Program-made: the position numbers and the translations under genes
Part shown: positions 17,629 through 28,422 of the stretch, in pieces
Numbering within the stretch: position 1 is the first letter of the stretch
How the letters are laid out: the number at the start of each line of letters is the position of its first letter
From: Scleromatobacter sp964418745
GTDB lineage: Bacteria; Pseudomonadota; Gammaproteobacteria; Burkholderiales; Burkholderiaceae_C
NCBI GenBank assembly: GCA_964418745.1
Contig: CAYQMX010000006.1
Coordinates: 124,001-188,000, forward strand
Direction of reading: 5' to 3'
DNA length: 64,000 nt
Notes under the pieces: model-generated
What the model was told of the DNA's origin: nothing
Database searches by the model: none
The model's input: only the letters and a program-made list of their open reading frames with translations

Positions 17629-18884
17629 CGCTTGTCGGCCTGCGGCACCCAGCCGTCGGTCAGCGTCTTCAGGAACGCCACCACGTCGGCGATCTCGGCC
17701 TCGGTCAGCGCCGGCTTGCCGCCCGGCTGCGCGCCGAACGGTGCGTCCCGGTTCAGGTTGGACTGGTACGGGCGCGGCAGGTCGTCGAAGCGGCGCGCCG
17801 GGGCGGCGCCGTAGATGCGCTGCGGCGCGCTGTCGCGCAGCGCGTAGAAGCGCACCGCGTCCTCCAGCGTCGTGTAGACGCCGTTGTGGAAGAACACGCC
17901 GCGCAGCGCCACGTTGCGCAGCGAGGGCGTGCGGAAGCGCCCGCAGTACTCGTTGCGGCCCTTCAGTTCGGTGCGCAGCGGCCCGCAGGCGCCCAGGTCC
18001 CGGTAGCCGGCGTCGGCGTTGGCGGGGATCGCGCGGTTGCGCGGCACGCCGATGGCGATCAGGCCGAAGTCGGTGAAGTTGGGGAACGCGCCGCGCTTGA
18101 TCGCGCTGACGTGGCACGACGCGCAGTTGCCGCGGGCGGCGTCGTTGAACGCCGCCAGGCCGCGCGTCTCGGCCGGCGAGAGCGTCGCCCGGCCGCGCAG
18201 GAACGCGTCGTACTTGCTGTCGTACGGGTAGAAGTCGGCCGGGCTCTGCTGGAACACCTCGAGCGCCAGCGCGAGGCCGTTCCAGGCCCGCGCCGGGTCG
18301 TCGAAGATGTGCGGGCCGAACGCCTCGCGCATCCCGGCGGCGTCGCGCGACGCCTGGAGCTTGGCGACCACGGCGGCCTGGCTGGCGTTGGCCATCTCGA
18401 ACGGCGACAGCAGCGGCGCGGCGGCCTGCTCGTGGGCCGAGTCGGCGCGGCCGTCCCAGCCGAGGCCGCCGGCGGGGCCCTGGTCCTCGCTGTCGTTGCC
18501 GTCGTTGTCGAAATAGTGCTCCTGGAACTGCGGGATGGCCTGGTGGTATTTCAGCGACGGCACCGCGCGCAGGCCCGGCAGCGTCTGCTTCGGGCCGCCG
18601 AGCTGCACCGGCAGGTGGTTGGGCGGCCCCCAGGCGTGGGCGGGATCGTGGCAGGACGCGCACGCCATGCGTCCGGAGGCCGACAGCGCGGGATCGAAGA
18701 ACAGCGAGCGGCCCAGCGCCGTGAGCGTCTTCACGTCGGGCTTGCGCTCGAACGGCGTCTCGTAGAACGGCGTGGCGCGCGGCGCCGAAGCCGGTGCGGC
18801 GGGGGCCGGCGCGACGACGCCGGCGAGCGCGGCCGCGAGCAGCCAGCGGGAGGGACGGAACGGGAACAGGGGACGGCGGAACAC
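17625..18884 (-). CDS. Di-heme cytochrome c peroxidase / MauG family protein
   Basis: A 419-residue exported protein with a signal peptide (residues about 13-30). It has two c-type haem sites: CASCH at 75-79 and CASCH at 254-258. This is the layout of bacterial di-heme peroxidases, which reduce hydrogen peroxide in the periplasm using electrons from small cytochromes, and of MauG-like enzymes. FHNGVYTTLEDAVRFYALRD near residue 345 matches the C-terminal haem-domain signature of the MauG-like group. It is divergent from an AcpA-type phosphatase. It converges on the ABC ATPase gene with a 4-bp overlap of stops. The exact electron donor or substrate cannot be told. Confidence 0.9.
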   Translation of the reverse strand: MFRRPLFPFRPSRWLLAAALAGVVAPAPAAPASAPRATPFYETPFERKPDVKTLTALGRSLFFDPALSASGRMACASCHDPAHAWGPPNHLPVQLGGPKQTLPGLRAVPSLKYHQAIPQFQEHYFDNDGNDSEDQGPAGGLGWDGRADSAHEQAAAPLLSPFEMANASQAAVVAKLQASRDAAGMREAFGPHIFDDPARAWNGLALALEVFQQSPADFYPYDSKYDAFLRGRATLSPAETRGLAAFNDAARGNCASCHVSAIKRGAFPNFTDFGLIAIGVPRNRAIPANADAGYRDLGACGPLRTELKGRNEYCGRFRTPSLRNVALRGVFFHNGVYTTLEDAVRFYALRDSAPQRIYGAAPARRFDDLPRPYQSNLNRDAPFGAQPGGKPALTEAEIADVVAFLKTLTDGWVPQADKR

Positions 18885-19050
18885 GGCGGCTTCGGAGACT
18901 CGTGACAGGCAACCCGACAGCCTAGCGGCAGCGCATGGCAGCCGCGTGACAACACCATGACGCGGTTCGTGGTCGCGGATTACATGCCCTTGTCACACAT
19001 GCCCGCGATGCTCGTCGCTTTGCAGAAATCCAGGCTCAGGAGCCCAGCCC

Positions 19051-20748
19051 ATGAAGAACCCCATCCAGTTCGCCGCCCTTCTCACGCCGCTGGCGATCGC
19101 CAGCGTGCTCGCGCTCGGCGGGTGCGCCGACAGCGACAACCCGACGGACACGACGACCCTGCTCAAGAACAAGGTGAGCAACATCGTCGTCATCTACGCC
19201 GAGAACCGCTCGTTCGACAACCTGTACGGCAACTTCCCGGGCGCCAACGGCCTGAGCACCGTGGTCGACGCGTCCGGCAACCCGACCTCCAGCTACATCC
19301 CGCAGAAGGACCGCGACGGCACGACGGTGCTGGCCACGCTGCCGCAGACCTGGAACGGCGTCACCGCCGCGGGCAGCAGCGTCGTCATCACGGCCGCGCA
19401 GAGCGCCGGCCTGAAGAACGCGCCGTTCTCCATCGAGACCGGGTTCACCGCCAACGCCGGCGCCGGCGCCAAGCTCGACAACACCACCGTCACCCGCGAC
19501 CTGTACCACCGCTTCTTCGAGAACCAGATGGCCATCAACGGCGGCAAGAACGACCTGTTCGCCGCCTGGGAAGACGCCGGCGGCCTGACCATGGGCCACT
19601 TCGACACCAGCGCCTCGCCGCTGTACAAGCTCGCGCAGGCCAACGTGCTGGCCGACAACTTCTTCGAAGGCGCCTTCGGCGGCTCGTTCCTGAACCACCA
19701 GTACCTGATCTGCGCCTGCGCGCCGACCTACCCGAACGCCGACACGGCCGCGGCCCACCCGACGATCGCCGTCCTCGACAAGGATGCCTCGGGCAACTGG
19801 CTGCCGCACCTGACGGCCGCCGCCACCGCCAAGGCCTCCGCCATGGACGGCCCGCCGACGTTCCAGCTGAGCGGCAACATCACGCCGGCCAACTACTTCG
19901 GCGACAACCAGTTCTACGCCGTCAACACGATGCAGGCCCCGTACCAGCCGAGCGGCAACGCACCGGCCGACCTGACGGGCAACGACTCCGCCTACGCCAA
20001 CACCGCCAAGGCGACCACGCTGCCGCCGCAGACGCAGACCAACATCGGCGACCTGCTGACGGCCAGGAGCGTCGACTGGAAGTGGTACGGCGGCTCGTGG
20101 AACGCCGCACTGACCGACGGCAAGCAGGATCCGACCACCGCCCGCTCGGTGATCTACGCCGGCAACGCCAACGGCGTGGCGACGACCGCCAACGTCGACT
20201 TCCAGCCGCACCACCAGCCGTTCAACTATTACGCCAACCTGGATCCGGTTGCGCACGCCGCCGACCGCACCGCCCACCTGAAGGACTACACCGACCTGGT
20301 GGCCGACGCCGCCGCCGGCACGCTGCCGCCGGTGGCCTTCTACAAGCCCGAAGGCGTCTACAACCAGCACCCGGGTTACGCGAACCTGGCCGACGGCGAC
20401 GCGCGCATCGCCGACGTGGTGAGCAAGCTGCAGGCGAGCCCGCAGTACAAGAACATGGTCATCGTGATCACGTACGACGAGTTCGGCGGCGCCTGGGACC
20501 ACGTGGCGCCCCCGAAGGGCGACAAGATCGGCCCGGGCACGCGCATCCCGGCCATCATCATCTCGCCGTACGCGAAGAAGGGCACGGTCGACCACACGCA
20601 GTACGACACCGCGTCCATCCTGCGCCTGATCACCCGCCGCTTCGGCCTGGACGCGCTGGCGGGCCTGACCGCGCGCGACACCGCGCTGAAGGCCAACGGC
20701 GCGCCGGCGATGGGCGATCTGACCAACGCGCTGGACCTGACCAAGTAA
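19051..20748 (+). CDS. AcpA-type acid phosphatase / phospholipase C superfamily lipoprotein
   Basis: A 565-residue phosphoesterase. The N-terminus is a lipoprotein signal with Cys25 in LALGGC, so it is probably anchored in the envelope. The alkaline-phosphatase-superfamily metal site is visible as ENRSFDNLYGNFPGANG (from residue 51) and YDEFGGAWDHVAPP near residue 475. These motifs define the PLC/acid phosphatase AcpA group, which hydrolyses phosphomonoesters or phospholipids outside the cytoplasm. It is divergent from the di-heme peroxidase. A hairpin terminator follows at 20786-20818. Confidence 0.88.
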   Translation: MKNPIQFAALLTPLAIASVLALGGCADSDNPTDTTTLLKNKVSNIVVIYAENRSFDNLYGNFPGANGLSTVVDASGNPTSSYIPQKDRDGTTVLATLPQTWNGVTAAGSSVVITAAQSAGLKNAPFSIETGFTANAGAGAKLDNTTVTRDLYHRFFENQMAINGGKNDLFAAWEDAGGLTMGHFDTSASPLYKLAQANVLADNFFEGAFGGSFLNHQYLICACAPTYPNADTAAAHPTIAVLDKDASGNWLPHLTAAATAKASAMDGPPTFQLSGNITPANYFGDNQFYAVNTMQAPYQPSGNAPADLTGNDSAYANTAKATTLPPQTQTNIGDLLTARSVDWKWYGGSWNAALTDGKQDPTTARSVIYAGNANGVATTANVDFQPHHQPFNYYANLDPVAHAADRTAHLKDYTDLVADAAAGTLPPVAFYKPEGVYNQHPGYANLADGDARIADVVSKLQASPQYKNMVIVITYDEFGGAWDHVAPPKGDKIGPGTRIPAIIISPYAKKGTVDHTQYDTASILRLITRRFGLDALAGLTARDTALKANGAPAMGDLTNALDLTK

Positions 20749-20785
20749 GCCCGCGCGCGCCACGGCCCCGCCGTGACGCCCGCCG

Positions 20786-20819
20786 AACGCCCCGCCGGCC
20801 GCGCGCCCGCGGGGCGTTT
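20786..20819 (+). terminator. Terminator after the acid phosphatase gene
   Basis: A perfect 10-bp stem (AACGCCCCGC at 20786-20795 pairing with GCGGGGCGTT at 20809-20818), a 13-nt loop, and a short TTT after the stem. It lies 37 bp after the stop codon of the phosphatase gene. Confidence 0.65.
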
Positions 20820-20894
20820 GTCATTGCGCAGGCCGCGCCCGCGGCGGCGAGCGATACTGGCGCGATCCCTGTCGCCCGATCGGCCCGAACCGCC

Positions 20895-21593
20895 ATGACG
20901 CTGCCCACGCTTTCGCTTCTCGAGACCCGCATCCTGGGGGTGCTGGTGGAGAAACAGCACACCGTGCCCGACAGCTACCCGCTGAGCCTGAACGCGCTCA
21001 CGCTGGGCTGCAACCAGAAGACGGCGCGCGACCCGGTGATCAGCGCGAGCGAGGGCGACGTGCTGGCCGCGCTGGACACGCTCAAGTCCCTGCACCTGGT
21101 GCTCGAGGGCTCGGGCAGCCGCGTGCCGCGCTTCGAGCACAACGTGGCGCGCGTGCTGAAGTTGCCCGGCCAGAGCGTGGCGCTGCTGGCGCTGCTGATG
21201 CTGCGCGGGCCGCAGACCGCGGCCGAGCTGCGCCTGAACACCGAGCGCCTGCACCGCTTCGCCGACATCTCGTCGGTGGAAGGCTTCCTCGACGAGCTGG
21301 CCACGCACGAGCCGCCGTTCGTCGTCAAGCTCGCGCGGGCGCCGGGCGCGCGCGAATCGCGCTGGGCCCACCTGCTGGCCGGCCCGGTGGCCGATGCGGC
21401 GCCGGCGGCGGGCACGGGGGCGCCGCTGGCCGATGCGGCGCTCGGGCTGTCCGAGGTGGCGGCGCTGCGCGTGGAGCAGGTGCGGATGAAGGGCGAGCTG
21501 GAACGCCTGCAGGCGCAGGTGGCGCGCCTGGCCCGGGAACTGGGCGTCGACCTGGACGCCGGCGGGGACGTCGCGGGAGGCCAGGGCCTGTGA
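20895..21593 (+). CDS. yceH: YceH/UPF0502 (DUF480) winged-helix family protein
   Basis: A 232-residue cytoplasmic protein of the UPF0502/DUF480 family, which has two winged-helix domains and no firmly assigned function. Signature phrases are LSLLETRILGVLVEKQHTVPDSYPLS (residues about 4-30), GCNQKTARDPV and LRGPQTAAELRLNTERLHRF. The C-terminal 25 residues form a probable coiled coil (VEQVRMKGELERLQAQVARL). The ATG at 20895 was chosen because upstream codons in the same frame belong to the intergenic terminator area. It stands alone. Confidence 0.88.
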   Translation: MTLPTLSLLETRILGVLVEKQHTVPDSYPLSLNALTLGCNQKTARDPVISASEGDVLAALDTLKSLHLVLEGSGSRVPRFEHNVARVLKLPGQSVALLALLMLRGPQTAAELRLNTERLHRFADISSVEGFLDELATHEPPFVVKLARAPGARESRWAHLLAGPVADAAPAAGTGAPLADAALGLSEVAALRVEQVRMKGELERLQAQVARLARELGVDLDAGGDVAGGQGL

Positions 21594-21602
21594 ACAGGCC
21601 CT
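21583..21602. terminator. Hairpin between convergent genes
   Basis: A perfect 8-bp inverted repeat (AGGGCCTG, loop TGAA, CAGGCCCT) overlaps the yceH stop codon and lies just past the stop of the opposite small gene. There is no T-run, so termination is only possible. Confidence 0.4.
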
Positions 21603-21603
21603 G

Positions 21604-21933
21604 CTAGATGCCTTCGTCGTCGCCGAACAGCCTCAGCGCGTCCTTGGTGGCGCGCTCGCGGTAGCCCTTGCGGCCGAACAGCTTGGTCTGCGCCTCGAGG
21701 GGCAGGTCGGTGATGTTGATGACGTTCTTCGAGATCAGCGTGTCGATGACGTCCTCGATCACGCGGATGAAGTCGGCGTCCAGCGACGCGAAGGCGTCGC
21801 CCGGCGCGCCCGGGCCGGCGCCCAGGAAGGCGCGCACCTCGGGGTGGTCGTCGGGCAGGAACTCGGCCCCGCCCTCGTCGCGACGGTGCAGGCTGTCGAT
21901 GGCTCCCTCGGCGGTGCGGCGGATGAACGGCAT
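21604..21933 (-). CDS. Small conserved hypothetical protein
   Basis: A 109-residue acidic soluble protein starting at ATG 21933 (MPFIRRTAEG). The frame runs on upstream to 22035, but that part reads as Arg-rich non-coding sequence. Features are an N-terminal FIRR motif, an EFLPDDHPEVRAFLG segment and a helical VIEDVIDTLISKNVINITDLP region. Similar short proteins are found next to unrelated genes in betaproteobacteria, sometimes under the misleading name 'tryptophan synthase beta-like'; I see no enzyme motif. Function is unknown. It lies between yceH (convergent) and the cytochrome c4 gene (same strand). Confidence 0.65.
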   Translation of the reverse strand: MPFIRRTAEGAIDSLHRRDEGGAEFLPDDHPEVRAFLGAGPGAPGDAFASLDADFIRVIEDVIDTLISKNVINITDLPLEAQTKLFGRKGYRERATKDALRLFGDDEGI

Positions 21934-22031
21934 CGGCCGATCATAGCGGCGTCGCCCCGCGCCGGGCGCCGGGAATGGGCCCGCGCGGGGCCCCAGTTCC
22001 CGCGAACGGCGCGCCGCGGCGCGCCGGGAGG

Positions 22032-22658
22032 TCACTTGCCGGCGTTCAGGCCTTCGACGTAGTCGGACACCGCGGCGATCTCGGCATCGCTCAGTCGCGC
22101 GGCGATGGTCGTCATCTGCGCGCTGTTGGCGCGCGTGCCGGCGCGGAAGGTGCCCAGCTGCGCGCTGACGTACTCGGCATGCTGTCCGCCCAAGCGGGCG
22201 TACTGCGACGGGACGCCGGCGCCCGCCGGGCCGTGGCAGCCGGCGCAGGCCGGCACGTTCTTCTCGGCGATGCCGCCGCGCCAGATCTTCATGCCCAGCG
22301 CCACAGTGGCGGCGTTCTTCGACTGGCCCGGCTTGGCCGCCTTGGACGCGTAGAACGCGGCGACGTTGCGCATGTCGTCGTCCGAGAGGGTGGCCGACAT
22401 GCCCTTCATGATGGCGTTGTCGCGCTTGCCGGCCTTGAATTCGGTCAGCTGCTTGACGAGGTAGTCGGCGTGCTGGCCCTGCAGGATCGGATAGGTCGGG
22501 AGGCCGCGCGAGCCGTCCGCCGTATGGCAGGCGCCGCAGACGGTCGCCGAGGTCGTGGCGCCCTTGGCGAGGTCCGGCTTGGCCGGGCCTTTCGCTTCGT
22601 CGGCCATCACGGGAGTGGCGAACAGGGCCGCCAGGGCAACAACGTACAAGGACTTCAT
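22032..22658 (-). CDS. Cytochrome c4-type di-haem periplasmic electron carrier
   Basis: A 208-residue exported protein with a signal peptide cut near VMADEAK (residue 19-20). Two CxxCH haem sites, CGACH at 41-45 and CAGCH at 138-142, mark two class I cytochrome c domains of about 90 residues each, as in cytochrome c4. It would carry electrons in the periplasm towards a terminal oxidase or peroxidase. I chose ATG 22658 because the signal peptide begins there. The arrangement divergent from engB is the usual one in Burkholderiales. Confidence 0.9.
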   Translation of the reverse strand: MKSLYVVALAALFATPVMADEAKGPAKPDLAKGATTSATVCGACHTADGSRGLPTYPILQGQHADYLVKQLTEFKAGKRDNAIMKGMSATLSDDDMRNVAAFYASKAAKPGQSKNAATVALGMKIWRGGIAEKNVPACAGCHGPAGAGVPSQYARLGGQHAEYVSAQLGTFRAGTRANSAQMTTIAARLSDAEIAAVSDYVEGLNAGK

Positions 22659-22720
22659 CTCGACGAATCCTTCAGGAGAAGCATTTTGGGGGAGCAAACC
22701 CAACGATTTTACAATGCGCC

Positions 22721-23533
22721 ATGACCGAAGCTAAGCGTACGCGCAAACCCACCCCCCCTCGCGCCGTGCCGGCTCCCGTCTACAAGAAGCCGGTGGTGGT
22801 CTCGGACGAGGCCAAGGAAGGCCTCGGCTGGCTGCATACGGCCAAGTTCCTGACCTCGGCCAGCAAGATCGCGCAGCTGCCCGCGGGCGACATGCCCGAG
22901 ATCGCGTTCGTCGGCCGCAGCAATGCCGGCAAGTCGTCGGCCATCAACACGCTGGCCCAGCAGCGCCAGCTCGCCTTCGCCTCCAAGACCCCCGGCCGCA
23001 CGCAGCTGATCAACCTGTTCACCCTCGGCCCGCGCGAGGCGCCCGACGCCTTCTTCGCCGACCTGCCCGGCTACGGCTACGCCGCGGTCGCGCGCGGCAA
23101 GAAGCTGGTGTGGCAGAAGGTGATGGCCGACTACCTGGAAGTGCGGCGCGCGCTGATGGGCGTGGTGCTGATGGTGGACAGCCGCCACGGCTTCACGCCG
23201 CTCGACATCCAGCTGATGCAGTTCATCGCCCAGCGCGTCAAGACCGGCGAGATCAAGCTGCTGGTGCTGCTGACCAAGTGCGACAAGCTGGGCCAGCGCG
23301 ACCAGGGCCTGGCGGTCGCCGTCGCCCAGGAGGTGCTGGGCGACTACGTCACCGAGGCGTCCGACATCGCCGTGGTGCTGTTCTCGTCGATGCGCCGCGT
23401 GGGCGTCGAGGACGTCGCCGAGCAGTTGATGGGCTGGCGCCGGGCGATGCCCGAGCGCGTGCATTTCGACGTGCCGCCGCTGCCGGCGGACCCCGACGTG
23501 CCGGACGTTCCGGGCGCGGCCGACGCGGCCTGA
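22721..23533 (+). CDS. engB: Ribosome biogenesis GTPase YihA/YsxC (EngB)
   Basis: A 270-residue TRAFAC GTPase needed for large-subunit assembly in many bacteria. The G1 loop is GRSNAGKS (residues 65-72), G2 is the PGRTQ segment, G3 is DLPGYGYA and G4 is TKCDK, followed by the C-terminal VLFSS G5 segment. Both ends are longer than in E. coli: about 40 extra residues at the N-terminus and a Pro/Asp/Val-rich tail, common in Burkholderiales. It is divergent from the cytochrome c4 gene with a 62-bp gap. Confidence 0.95.
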   Translation: MTEAKRTRKPTPPRAVPAPVYKKPVVVSDEAKEGLGWLHTAKFLTSASKIAQLPAGDMPEIAFVGRSNAGKSSAINTLAQQRQLAFASKTPGRTQLINLFTLGPREAPDAFFADLPGYGYAAVARGKKLVWQKVMADYLEVRRALMGVVLMVDSRHGFTPLDIQLMQFIAQRVKTGEIKLLVLLTKCDKLGQRDQGLAVAVAQEVLGDYVTEASDIAVVLFSSMRRVGVEDVAEQLMGWRRAMPERVHFDVPPLPADPDVPDVPGAADAA

Positions 23534-23553
23534 GCGGCGACCCGCCACCCTCG

Positions 23554-25845
23554 TCAGGGCCGGCCGATGAACAGCGCGACGCCCAACTCGCCGCGCGGCG
23601 CGTAGGTGATGCCCAGGTACATCGGGCCGATGCCGGTGTCCGCCCCCAGGTACACGCTGCCGCCGCCGCGCAGGTTCGCCAGGCCCAGCTGCGCGCGCTG
23701 GTTCCAGGCATTGCCGGCCTCCAGCGATGCGCCCAGGAAGAAGCCGCGCGCGAACACCGGCGTGTCGGTCAGGCGGGTGTACCAGTTCAGGCGGCCGAAC
23801 AGCACCGCGTTGCCCGAGAGCTGGTCGGGCCGGTAGCCCGAGAGCTGCTGGAAACCACCCAGCGTGAACTGGTCCACCACCAGCTGCGCCTTCTCGTCGG
23901 ACATCTTCAGCGCGCCGTGCAGCTCGAAGGTGTTGCGGCCGAACGTGTCGACGAGCGTGCCCTGCACCGAGACGCGCGCCATGTGCTCGCTGTCGCGCAG
24001 GCGCCGCCTGCCGACCACCGCCTCGCCGTCCAGGCGATAGCCGCTGGTGGGGAAGTTGACGTAGTCCAGCTGGTCGACGACGCCGCGCACGCGCAGGCCG
24101 TCCTCCTGCCAGATCTGCGCCGCCGTCGGGCCGGTCCATGCCGCCGACAGCAGCGTCGGCGTGGTCGACGTCGTCAGGTGCAGGAAGCCGGCGCGCAGCT
24201 CGCCGAGGCGGCCGAACGGCAGGCCGACGTCGATGCCGAACTGGCCGGTGGAGCGCAGGAACTGGGCGACCTCGACGCCGTCGCCGTCGTAGGCGGAGCG
24301 ATGCTGGCGGTCGCCGGAGGCGTAGGCTGCCGCGAACCAGTCCGACGAGTCGTCGATGTTGCGCTGCAGCGGGTGGTACAGCTCCGAGAAGATGGCCGGC
24401 CGCTCGCCGATCTGGATGAAGTTGCGCCACTCGGTGCCGTTCTCGGTGAGCCAGTGGTGGTTGTGGCTCAGCTTGACGTCGAAGCCGCTGTGGCCGCTGA
24501 AGTCGGCGTGCAGGTCGAGGCCGGCGCGCAGGTAGTTCGGGCCCCAGGGCTTGTCCTGCAGGTCGAACATCAGGCTCTCGCCGTTGGGTCCGGTGATGAG
24601 CCGGTAGTCGGCGCGCGTGTAGTCGCCGCTGGCCGCCAGCCGGCGCGCGTCGGCCTCGGCCTTGCGGGTGTCGAACAGCTCGCCGGCCTGCGACTGCAGC
24701 TTGGCCTCGAAACGGCCCGGGTTGGTCTGCAGCGAGCCCTCGAACTGCACGGCCGCCAGCGGCGTCGCCTCCATCGGCGGCTGCACGTGCTGGGCCAGCC
24801 ACCTCGCATGGTCGGCCGCCGGCGCGGCGTAGGCCGCCAGGCGCGCCGCCTGCGACCGGGCGTAGTCCGCGCCGAGCCGGATCAGCTCGGGCGCGCGGCC
24901 GAAGTCGCCGGAGGTGAGCTTGCCCAGGTCGGGATTGAGCAGCAGGTCGCGCGGTGTCAGCGTCGCGAGGGAGCGCTCGACGTTCTGCTCGGTGAGGATG
25001 GCGATCATCTGCTCGGTCAGGCCCAGCACCGACGACAGCGATTCGCGGCCGGACAGCGGCGTGCCCACGTTGACGACGATGACCAGGTCGACGCCCATCG
25101 CACGCATGACGTCCACCGGCACGTTGTCCACCAGGCCGCCGTCGCCCAGGATGTGGCCGTCCACCTCGGTGGGCGCGAACACGCCCGGCACGCTCATGCT
25201 GGAGCGCAGCGCCACCGCGAGGTCGCCGTGCGAGAGGATCAGCGGCTTGCCGTTCTCCATGTCGGTGGCCACGGCGCGGAAAGGGATCGGCAGGCGGTCG
25301 AAGTCCTCGACATGGCGCACCGGCAGCGTCAGCCGTCGCAGCAGCAGCTCCAGGCCGCGGCTGGACAGGGCGCCCTGCGGCGCGCTGAGCTGGCCGTCGT
25401 GGACGCCGAACTCGAGGCCGGTGGCGATCTCGAAGTCCTCCTCCTTGCGGCGCTGCGACAGGAAAGGGCGGGCCACGCGCGTGGCGAACAGGGCATCCCA
25501 GTCGATGCGGGCCAGCTCCGTCTCCAGCTGGTCGGCGCTCATCCCGCTCGCGTAGAGGCCGCCGACGATCGCGCCCATCGAGGTGCCGGCGATGGCGTCG
25601 ATGCGCACGTGCGCGCGCTCCAGCGCCTTGAGCACGCCCACGTGCGCGAGCCCGCGCGCGCCCCCGCCCGAGAGCACGAGGCCGATGCGCCGGTGGCCGT
25701 CGTCGACCCGCGGTGGCGGGGCCGGGGCGGGGACGGCGCTGGCGGCGGCGTCCGCGCCGCCGCGCGCCTGGACGGGCGCGACGACCGCCGCCAGGGCGGC
25801 CAGGAGCAGGGAGCAAAGGACGAGGCGCGAGATCATCGACCGCAT
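23554..25845 (-). CDS. PlpD-like patatin phospholipase with POTRA and outer-membrane barrel (type Vd autotransporter)
   Basis: A 763-residue protein with a signal peptide (residues about 5-27). The patatin domain (about 53-255) has the oxyanion loop GGGARG at 60-65, the nucleophile Ser89 in GTSMG and the dyad Asp235 in GDGG. A POTRA-like unit follows at about 385-460 (VQFEGSLQTNPGRFEAKL). The last 300 residues are alternating beta strands like the BamA/TpsB 16-stranded barrel. This order matches Pseudomonas PlpD, the prototype of type Vd secretion, where the lipase is carried out through its own barrel. The ATG at 25845 was chosen for the signal peptide; 25836 is an alternative. Substrates would be phospholipids. 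Confidence 0.88.
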   Translation of the reverse strand: MRSMISRLVLCSLLLAALAAVVAPVQARGGADAAASAVPAPAPPPRVDDGHRRIGLVLSGGGARGLAHVGVLKALERAHVRIDAIAGTSMGAIVGGLYASGMSADQLETELARIDWDALFATRVARPFLSQRRKEEDFEIATGLEFGVHDGQLSAPQGALSSRGLELLLRRLTLPVRHVEDFDRLPIPFRAVATDMENGKPLILSHGDLAVALRSSMSVPGVFAPTEVDGHILGDGGLVDNVPVDVMRAMGVDLVIVVNVGTPLSGRESLSSVLGLTEQMIAILTEQNVERSLATLTPRDLLLNPDLGKLTSGDFGRAPELIRLGADYARSQAARLAAYAAPAADHARWLAQHVQPPMEATPLAAVQFEGSLQTNPGRFEAKLQSQAGELFDTRKAEADARRLAASGDYTRADYRLITGPNGESLMFDLQDKPWGPNYLRAGLDLHADFSGHSGFDVKLSHNHHWLTENGTEWRNFIQIGERPAIFSELYHPLQRNIDDSSDWFAAAYASGDRQHRSAYDGDGVEVAQFLRSTGQFGIDVGLPFGRLGELRAGFLHLTTSTTPTLLSAAWTGPTAAQIWQEDGLRVRGVVDQLDYVNFPTSGYRLDGEAVVGRRRLRDSEHMARVSVQGTLVDTFGRNTFELHGALKMSDEKAQLVVDQFTLGGFQQLSGYRPDQLSGNAVLFGRLNWYTRLTDTPVFARGFFLGASLEAGNAWNQRAQLGLANLRGGGSVYLGADTGIGPMYLGITYAPRGELGVALFIGRP

Positions 25846-25910
25846 TTTGGGGGGAGAACGGAACCGCGTGCCGCCCGCCGCGCTCGAAGTTCGCAACGAC
25901 AAGGGAGCGC

Positions 25911-26540
25911 ATGGGGAACGAACGGGAACCGCCCCGGTGGGCACCGGCGCCGCGCGGGCGACGCAACGCGTGGTTCGCCCTGGCGCTGGCGGCGCACGCG
26001 CTGCTGGTGCTGACGATGCTGGACGCGCGCCTGCCGCACGAGCGCGTCGCCGAGCCGGCAGTCGTCGAAGCGACGCTGTGGCTGGCGCCACGACCCGCGC
26101 CGGCCCCGCCCGCGACGCCCCCCGCGCCCCGCCCGACGCGACTGCGTGCACTGCGCGCACTGCCGCTGCCGGCCGCCGACCCGCAGGCCTTGCGGGCGCC
26201 GGCGCTCGCAGCGCAGGCGATCGCGCAGGCGGCCAGCGCGCCCGAGCCGCCGGCCAGCGCCGCGTCGGCGCCGCTGGACCTGACGCTCACCCGCGCGCAG
26301 CTGCGCGCCGTGATCGCCGGCAGCCGACCCTCGCTCGCCCAGTCGCTGGCCCGTCCCCCGGCGCCCTCGGCGCTGGCCAGGATCGGCGGCGACGACGCGC
26401 CCTACGAGGAGATCGCCCAGCCCGGCGGCGAGACCGAGGTGCACGTGCACGGCGGCTGCTTCCGCCTGGTGCCCACGGCCCGGTCGCAGTACGACCCGTT
26501 CAACCATGGCAACGAGCGGCTGACGGCCCATTGTCGTTAG
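25911..26540 (+). CDS. TonB-like Pro/Ala-rich membrane-anchored protein of unknown function
   Basis: A 209-residue protein starting at ATG 25911 with AAGGGAG just upstream. One N-terminal membrane helix lies at about residues 20-38 (AWFALALAAHALLVLTML). A long Pro/Ala-rich periplasmic linker (about 60-120) follows. The C-terminus has a small domain with HVHGGCFRLVP and DPFNHGNERLTAHCR, where the two Cys could pair. This layout recalls TonB/TolA-type proteins, but no TonB C-terminal motif is present. It is divergent from the PlpD gene. Function is unknown. Confidence 0.65.
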   Translation: MGNEREPPRWAPAPRGRRNAWFALALAAHALLVLTMLDARLPHERVAEPAVVEATLWLAPRPAPAPPATPPAPRPTRLRALRALPLPAADPQALRAPALAAQAIAQAASAPEPPASAASAPLDLTLTRAQLRAVIAGSRPSLAQSLARPPAPSALARIGGDDAPYEEIAQPGGETEVHVHGGCFRLVPTARSQYDPFNHGNERLTAHCR

Positions 26541-26554
26541 CGTGCGGCCATGAA

Positions 26555-26582
26555 AAAAGGGACTGCCGAGGCAGTCCCTTTT
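26555..26582. terminator. Bidirectional Rho-independent terminator
   Basis: A perfect 12-bp stem (AAAAGGGACTGC at 26555-26566 with GCAGTCCCTTTT at 26571-26582) and a CGAG loop. A/T tracts flank it on both sides, so it can stop both the TonB-like gene and the convergent groESL transcript. Confidence 0.9.
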
Positions 26583-26636
26583 CCTTTGTCGCGACGGACA
26601 GGCCCGGAGCGCCTCGCGGCGCGCCGGGCGCGGACA

Positions 26637-28283
<1,647 letters not shown>

Positions 28284-28422
28284 GAGATGTTTCTCCGGAA
28301 TTCAGTGAATGAGAGGGTTCAGGGCGACGGCGCAACGGGTGCGCGGCCGGGGCGGGTGCCGCCGACCGGCGCTGGGCGCCGGCCACCCTGGCGCGCGAAG
28401 CGCGGGGCTTCGCGCGGAGTGC

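Noticed and set aside
22709..26290. A 1193-codon minus-strand frame over engB, PlpD and the TonB-like gene
   Set aside because: It lies in a different frame from the PlpD gene and antisense to engB; no domain is recognisable.
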